57,134 nt of DNA, taken from NCBI GenBank assembly GCA_001970955.1, contig MPUH01000399.1:1-57134 (forward strand), written 5' to 3'. Under the pieces are notes generated by a model. It was not told the origin of the DNA and ran no database searches. It worked only from the letters and a program-made list of their open reading frames with translations. Shown here piece after piece: positions 52,020-57,134 of the stretch (its first letter is position 1; each line of letters begins with the position of its first letter). The position numbers and the translations under genes were made by a program. This stretch comes from Stentor coeruleus. Taxonomy: Eukaryota > Ciliophora > Heterotrichea > Heterotrichida > Stentoridae.

Positions 52020-53768
52020 ATGAAATCTGTGCTACAATTTGTTTACTTTTTACTAGTAAGTGTTTTTTCAGAAACAAATCGGTGCATTCAATGCAATGGG
52101 CAATATTTTACAAATTGTCTAGAGTATTCTCCTTACGTATATCCAGTAGGACAAAAAGATACTCAAAATTGTGTACGAAGTTGGACAGGTGGTCTTAAAA
52201 ATCAAGATTCAAATTTATTCAGCTATCAATTTATATACTATCATGAAGTTTTATGTCTTTGTGGCTATGTCCCTGCCAAAATTAGTAATGATAAATGTGT
52301 GCCTATTGATAAAAGCTCGACTACAGTTGGCATTGGAGTTGATTTAGGAAATATGAACAGTGAAACTCTTGTGTCAGATTATAGAATTTCTAAAGAATTT
52401 TCACAACAACTAAGTCCCTACTGTGGACTCTCAGGTACAGATGCTATTGAATATCTGCAAAATAATCCTCTAACGCTAACCTTAGACCAAGCTAAAAGTA
52501 TATCAGAGGGTGCTTTTATCAGTAAATACAACTATACTGCTAATTTGATTGAAAGAAATTGCGGCTATTCCTTTCAAGAACTAAGCTATGCTCAGAGAAC
52601 AGCCATATTTTCAATGGTTTATCAAGGAGCCTTAAAATTTCCCTCAACTGCAAGTGGCCACATTTGTAAAAAAGATTGGCAATCATTAATTAAGTACCTA
52701 AGAGACCCTGATAGAAGCTATAAATGCCGTCGTCGTGATGAATCAGATATTATTGCAGTAGATCTTCAGAGCTGTACAAATCCGTATTCAGATATTTGCT
52801 TCATTGTAGATGAGTCAGGTAGTATCAGCGTATCAGACTTCGCTTTATCAAAAACCTTTCTAAAAGATTTTATTTCAGATACAGTTATTGGAATTAAAGA
52901 AACTCAATTTGCAATTGTTAGATTTAGCAGCATAGTTATTTGTGAAGTTTATTTTAACACCTATACAGAAAATGATCAGTTGATTGATTATATAGATTCA
53001 ATAATTAAAATTGATGAAAGCACAAATACAAATTATGCAATTGATTATGCACGTGAATATGTGAGCTATGTGGTGAGACGATAAGAGACATCATTCAAAA
53101 ATTCTTCAGGAGCAAGAGATCCTGAATTAGGTTATGGAAGAGTAGCAATTGTTATAACTGATGGCAACTCAAATGTTCCAAATCTAACAGCAGACGCAGC
53201 TTTGAGATTGAGAAATGCTGGAATTACTATTTATGCTATAGGTGTAGGGAGTGCTACATATTCAGAACTTTTAAATATTGCTGGCACTTCAAATAATGTG
53301 TTTACACCTCAAACTTATCAAGATCTTATTAACATTCTGATAAATGTTAAAAAAACTGCTTGCTCAACTCCTGGACAAAGCACTGTTAATTCAGAAATAA
53401 AAGTCCAATTAACTGAAAATCAATATAAGTTTTTTATGACAACCTTTAATGAAAGTGGAGTTAAAATTGATATGGAAAATGGTGATAATGTTCAGCTTTA
53501 TGGAAGCTATTATGCTACATCTCCATTTGAGCTACAATATGAATTCAAGTCTTCAGTTGGAGGATCACTTCTAATGCCTTTCAATTGAGATTTATTAAAC
53601 AATTCAAATATCGCATATTTTTCAGCTGTTTCAATCTCTGGAGATCAATTAGTAACTATCAAAGTAAATGATTGCCAATTCAGCGAATGTAAATTCACCC
53701 AATATTTTAACCTTTCAATCGTAATGATTATAAATTGGTGGATAGCCATAGCTTTAGTAGCAACTTAG
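52020..53768 (+). CDS. secreted muramidase-like + vWA domain protein, copy 1
   Basis: Signal peptide (MKSVLQFVYFLLVSVFS), a Cys-containing segment, then at about residues 45-240 a domain resembling pesticin/T4-lysozyme-type muramidases: Glu76, GYVP (82-85), TTVGIGVDLG (101-110) and AQRTAIFSMVYQGA (191-204). The Thr102-Asp108 spacing equals that of the pesticin catalytic Thr and Asp as I recall them. A von Willebrand A domain follows (about 255-440) with full MIDAS: DESGS at 264-268, Thr in STNTNYA, Asp in VITDGNS. A beta-rich region and hydrophobic tail (INWWIAIALVAT) suggest a membrane or GPI anchor. An in-frame TAA sits in a 30-bp insertion absent from copy 2; it is avoided only if a 15-nt intron (53073-53087) is spliced. 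An in-frame TGA occurs at 53586-53588. The gene is either intact with these features or decaying. Confidence 0.65.
53073..53087 (+). other. candidate 15-nt intron in copy 1
   Basis: GTGAGACGATAAGAG has GT..AG ends, is 15 nt long, phase 0, and contains the only in-frame TAA. It lies within a 30-bp insertion relative to copy 2, so it may be a recent intron gain or just a fortuitous match in a damaged gene. Confidence 0.5.
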
Positions 53769-53816
53769 GAATTAGTAATTTAAAAAATTTAGTTCAAAAA
53801 AATTGATTGATGGTAA

Positions 53817-55250
53817 ATTTTAGCATTTTTAACTTTTGGATTTTGTTTGGAATACTGTATTTATAGTCATGATAAAACTATATGCTATGCAGCTAAAAAT
53901 TAACTCATATCAACATAAATATTTAGTTTGTATTAAATAAATACAATCAGAGAAATTAATCAAAATAAAAATTCCTTATTAAGCTACTGAGATATTTCTA
54001 AAACACATGAATATAAGTTATATCTTTTAGATATAAAAATATTTCTGATATAATAAATACGAGTAAGCTTATTTTTTTAAAGCTTATTATATACGATGAG
54101 GTAGATATTATAAAGCTCTATGAAATAAAAAATAGCATGGATAGGAATCAATTATCTTTTAAGCAAAATTAAATTATAAAAGTCTTAAAACTAGCATAAG
54201 ATTAAGAGGTAAAGCAGACATGAAAAAATCATAAATACTTCTGTCACATATAAAATAAAGTAAAATAATCAACTCACTAAAATGAAGACTAATATGTATT
54301 AAACAAATTTATCATTTTGCTTTAAATTTTTTGTAATAATATAAAACTATATCGAAAAGGATATGCGAATAAATAAGTTTTTTACTCGAAGTAAGAATAT
54401 CTCATTAAAAGACTACACAGCCTTATCACTTGTCTTACACTGAGAAGATTTTCTATTAGAAATGCTTCGCGTCAAGTCCAGTAAATAAATCTGGTTAGTT
54501 CTGCACCTTAACTATGGCAGTGACATAAGTCATCTCACCACGACCCATACTATTGAAATAGTTCCTCTGATTGTTTGTAACTCAATTCGTGCCAAAGCTT
54601 TTGGAAACACAAAAATCACTCGAGGGCAGATAATAATAGGCATTAGGGTCAGCTGGCTCTTGATTACCCTTGAGCAAGTTTCACTAGAGCCTAAGTACCA
54701 TATTATTATAAATATAAAAAAGTATCAAATTCTAAAAATGTGAAAGATGCAACTCATGAATTAGCATCAAAACAAAAATACAGTGAATGAGAAAACCGTA
54801 CTATCAATGATTGGGTTACCCTTGAGCAAGTTTCACTAGAGCCTAAGTACCATATTATTATAAATATAAAAAAGTATCAAATTCTAAAAATGTGAAAGAT
54901 TCAACTCATGAATTAGCATCAAAACAAAAATACAGTGAATGAGAAAACCGTACTATCAATGATTGAAACTAAGCTCAATAATGATATTAGTGTTTATCTT
55001 TGCGAAAAATTATGCTCCTTAAAAAATCTACTTAATTACATTGTAAAAGAAACTAAGCTCAATAATGATATTAGTGTTTATCTTTGCGAAAAATTATGCT
55101 CCTTAAAAAATCTACTTAATTACATTGTAAAACTCAAAGATGTATTTTGAGTAAATGGTGAACTGCGTGCAATTTTAAGTTTTTAGACGAAAGAATTAAC
55201 AACTGATTAAATCTTTACTTTTAATGCTTTTTGAAATATAGCTATGATTA
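53817..55250. repeat. array spacer, copy B
   Basis: Repeats spacer A including its GC-richer core (about 54415-54700). It has two extra internal duplications: a ~152-bp period (from 54661, repeated from about 54813) and an 84-bp period (54965-55048, repeated from 55049). The 71-codon open frame here with a doubled peptide is only a by-product of the 84-bp duplication. Confidence 0.8.
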
Positions 55251-55479
55251 GTGAATTCAGATTACTTCAAACTAATTTAAGCTAATAATTTACTATTAAA
55301 GAATAAACTTTATTATAAGATTATAAAATTTAGGTTTAAATTCAATATAGTAAACTTTTACCTTTAATTTTATCGAATAAATTCAAGTCATTGCATTCCA
55401 TATTTTTAGCTGAACCATTTGTTCTACAAAATATTAAAAAGAGTAAGGTTTGTTTTTACTTTATGAATCTATTTATAAT

Positions 55480-56880
55480 ATGAAAATGGTGGTACAATTT
55501 TTTTACTTTTTACTAGTTAGTGTTTTTTCAGAAACAAATCGGTGGAATCAATGCAATGGGCAATATTTTACAAATTGTCTAGAGTATTCTCCTTATGTAT
55601 ATCCAGAAGGACAAAAAGATAGTGAAAAATGTGTGCGAAGTTGGACAGGTGGTCTTAAAAATCAAGATTCAACTTTATTCAGCCATGAGTTTATATACTA
55701 TCATGAAGTTTTATGTCTTTGTGGCTATGTTCCTGCCAAAATTAGTAATGATGAATGTGTGCCTATTGAAAATAGCTCGACTACAGTTGGTATTGGAGTT
55801 GATTTAGGAAATATGAATAGTGAAACTCTTGTGTCAGATTATGGAGTTTCTAAAGAATTTTCACAACAACTAAGTCCCTACTGTGGACTCTCAGGGACAG
55901 ATGCTATTAAATATCTACAAAATAATCCTCTAACGCTAACCTTAGACCAAGCTACAAGGATATCAGAGGGTGCTTTTAACAGTAAATACAACTATACTGC
56001 TAATTTGATTGAAAAAAAATGCAGCTATTCCTTTCAAGAACTAAGTTATGCCCAGAGAACAGCCATATTTTCAATGGTTTATCAAGGAGCCTTAAAATTT
56101 CCCTCAACCGCAAGTGGTCACATTTGTAATAAAGATTGGAAATCATTAATTAATTACCTAAGAGACCCTAATAAAAGCTATAAATGCCGTCGTCGTGATG
56201 AATCAGATATTATTGCAGTAGATCTTCAGAGCTGTACAAATCCGTATTCAGATATTTGTTTTATTGTAGATGAGTCAGGTAGTATCAGCGGATCAGACTA
56301 CAATTTATCAAAAACTTTTCTAAAAGATTTCATTTCAGGCACAATGATTGGAATTAAAGAAACTCAATTTGCAATTGTTAGATTTAGCAGCCCAACTATT
56401 TGTGAAGTTTATTTTAACACCTATACAGAAAATGATAAGTTGATTGATTATATAAATTCAATAATTAAAATTGATGAAAGCACAAATACAAATTATGCAA
56501 TTGATTATGCACGTGAATATGTATTCAAAAATTCTTCAGGAGCAAGAGATCCTGAATTAGGTTATGGAAGAGTAGCAATTGTTATAACTGATGGCAACTC
56601 AAATGTTCCAAATCTAACAGCAGACGCAGCTTTGAGATTGAGAAATGCTGGAATTACTATTTATGCTATAGGTGTAGGGAGTGCTACATATTCAGAACTT
56701 TTAAATATTGCTGGCACTTCAAATAATGTGTTTACACCTCAAACTTATCAAGATCTTATTAACATTCTGATAAATGTTAAAAAAACTGCTTGCTCAACTC
56801 CTGGACAAAGCACTGTTAATTCAGAAATAAAAGTCCAATTAACTGAAGGCTGGCTTATAATTGTGATATTAAATCATTAA
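55480..56880 (+). CDS. secreted muramidase-like + vWA domain protein, copy 2
   Basis: 466 residues from ATG 55480 (MKMVVQFFYFLLVSVFS, signal peptide) to TAA. Nearly identical to copy 1 through the muramidase-like domain (HEVLCLCGYVP, TTVGIGVDLG, AQRTAIFSMVYQGA) and the vWA domain (VDESGSISGS, STNTNYA, ITDGNSN). It lacks the 30-bp insertion with the stop, so the frame is open without any intron. After QLTE it jumps to a short hydrophobic end (GWLIIVILNH), omitting the ~105-residue beta-rich segment of copy 1, so its tail is deleted but the last residues are still hydrophobic. Muramidases cut the glycan of bacterial peptidoglycan; vWA domains bind ligands through a metal ion. Feeding or defence at the surface or phagosome is inferred. 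Confidence 0.75.
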   Translation: MKMVVQFFYFLLVSVFSETNRWNQCNGQYFTNCLEYSPYVYPEGQKDSEKCVRSWTGGLKNQDSTLFSHEFIYYHEVLCLCGYVPAKISNDECVPIENSSTTVGIGVDLGNMNSETLVSDYGVSKEFSQQLSPYCGLSGTDAIKYLQNNPLTLTLDQATRISEGAFNSKYNYTANLIEKKCSYSFQELSYAQRTAIFSMVYQGALKFPSTASGHICNKDWKSLINYLRDPNKSYKCRRRDESDIIAVDLQSCTNPYSDICFIVDESGSISGSDYNLSKTFLKDFISGTMIGIKETQFAIVRFSSPTICEVYFNTYTENDKLIDYINSIIKIDESTNTNYAIDYAREYVFKNSSGARDPELGYGRVAIVITDGNSNVPNLTADAALRLRNAGITIYAIGVGSATYSELLNIAGTSNNVFTPQTYQDLINILINVKKTACSTPGQSTVNSEIKVQLTEGWLIIVILNH

Positions 56881-56889
56881 TAAGGTACT

Positions 56890-57134
56890 AAATTTTAGCA
56901 TTTTTAACTTTTGGATTTTGTTTGGTATATAATATTTATAGTATGATAAAACTATATGCTATCCAGCTAAAAATTAATATAATCAGAGAAATTAATCTTT
57001 TTAGATATAAAAAATATATATCATATTTCTGATATAGCAAATACGGGTAAGCTTAGTTTTTTTAAGGCTTGTTATATACGATGAAGTAAATATTATAATG
57101 CTCTATGAAATAAAAAATACCATGGGCAGGAATC
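56890..57134. repeat. array spacer, copy C (cut by window end)
   Basis: Starts again with the spacer sequence (attttagcatttttaac, then gataaaactatatgctatcc) and reaches the accatgggcaggaatc stretch that spacer A has near 49809. This implies at least one more array unit beyond the window. Confidence 0.8.

Noticed and set aside
54935..55150. 71-codon open frame with a doubled peptide
   Set aside because: It arises from the 84-bp spacer duplication; the matching part of spacer A has no such frame.
1..57134. Reading UAA/UAG as Gln throughout, as in Condylostoma
   Set aside because: UGGT, RdRP, Cav and other intact genes contain no internal UAA/UAG outside 15-nt introns; only relics do.
1..57134. 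tRNA, rRNA or CRISPR elements
   Set aside because: No cloverleaf-like TTCGAAT context, no rRNA-like stretch and no spaced repeat array were seen by eye.

Overview
The window looks like macronuclear-type DNA of a heterotrich ciliate (Stentor/Blepharisma grade). It is AT-rich, its genes are mostly single open frames, and two genes can only be read if introns of exactly 15 nt are removed (36136-36150 in an SSNA1/DIP13 gene, 44962-44976 in a UGGT gene). Introns of this size are the hallmark of heterotrichs. The gene content also fits a ciliate: RSPH9, SSNA1, a four-domain Cav channel, a WD40-TRP fusion channel, DYRK and MAP3K kinases, and an RNA-dependent RNA polymerase. UAA and UAG are clearly stops. 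UGA is ambiguous. It is the first in-frame stop of four genes, yet it lies mid-frame in the WD40-TRP gene (6603-6605) and in the first muramidase-vWA gene (53586-53588), where Trp would fit. The window does not settle whether the code is standard (Stentor) or UGA=Trp (Blepharisma).

Layout. 1-4600: three small or coiled-coil genes, a MAP3K-like kinase and a broken 7TM receptor. 4611-9956: WD40-TRP channel and TCF25 on the plus strand. 10136-21151: a mostly minus-strand run with a KER-rich coiled coil plus zinc-finger protein, a CaaX-ended coiled coil, RSPH9, a DYRK kinase and hypotheticals. 22062-31477: a large Cav-type channel and an RdRP. 31563-39853: EF-hand protein, a GIY-YIG/zinc-knuckle protein, a head-to-head SSNA1 / STIL-like pair (both probably centriolar), a WD40 protein and a PDI-like thioredoxin. 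39854-44148: a gene-poor stretch with a dead ISXO2/IS1595-type transposase. 44149-49420: UGGT and a kelch protein. 49621-57134: a tandem array of secreted proteins joining a pesticin/T4-lysozyme-like muramidase domain to a von Willebrand A domain. It runs off the window end and is interrupted by a second ISXO2 relic.

Themes. (1) Protein folding in the ER: UGGT and a PDI-like protein lie about 4 kb apart. (2) Cilia and basal bodies: RSPH9, SSNA1, the STIL-like protein, Cav and probably some coiled coils. (3) The muramidase-vWA array is the most novel-looking item and could serve bacterial digestion or defence in a bacterivore. (4) Many gaps between genes hold decayed coding relics. (5) Four of the six single-N positions are flanked by near-identical 34-120 bp duplications, and a fifth (11199) by similar repeats. 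These look like unmerged contig ends and distort three or four genes.
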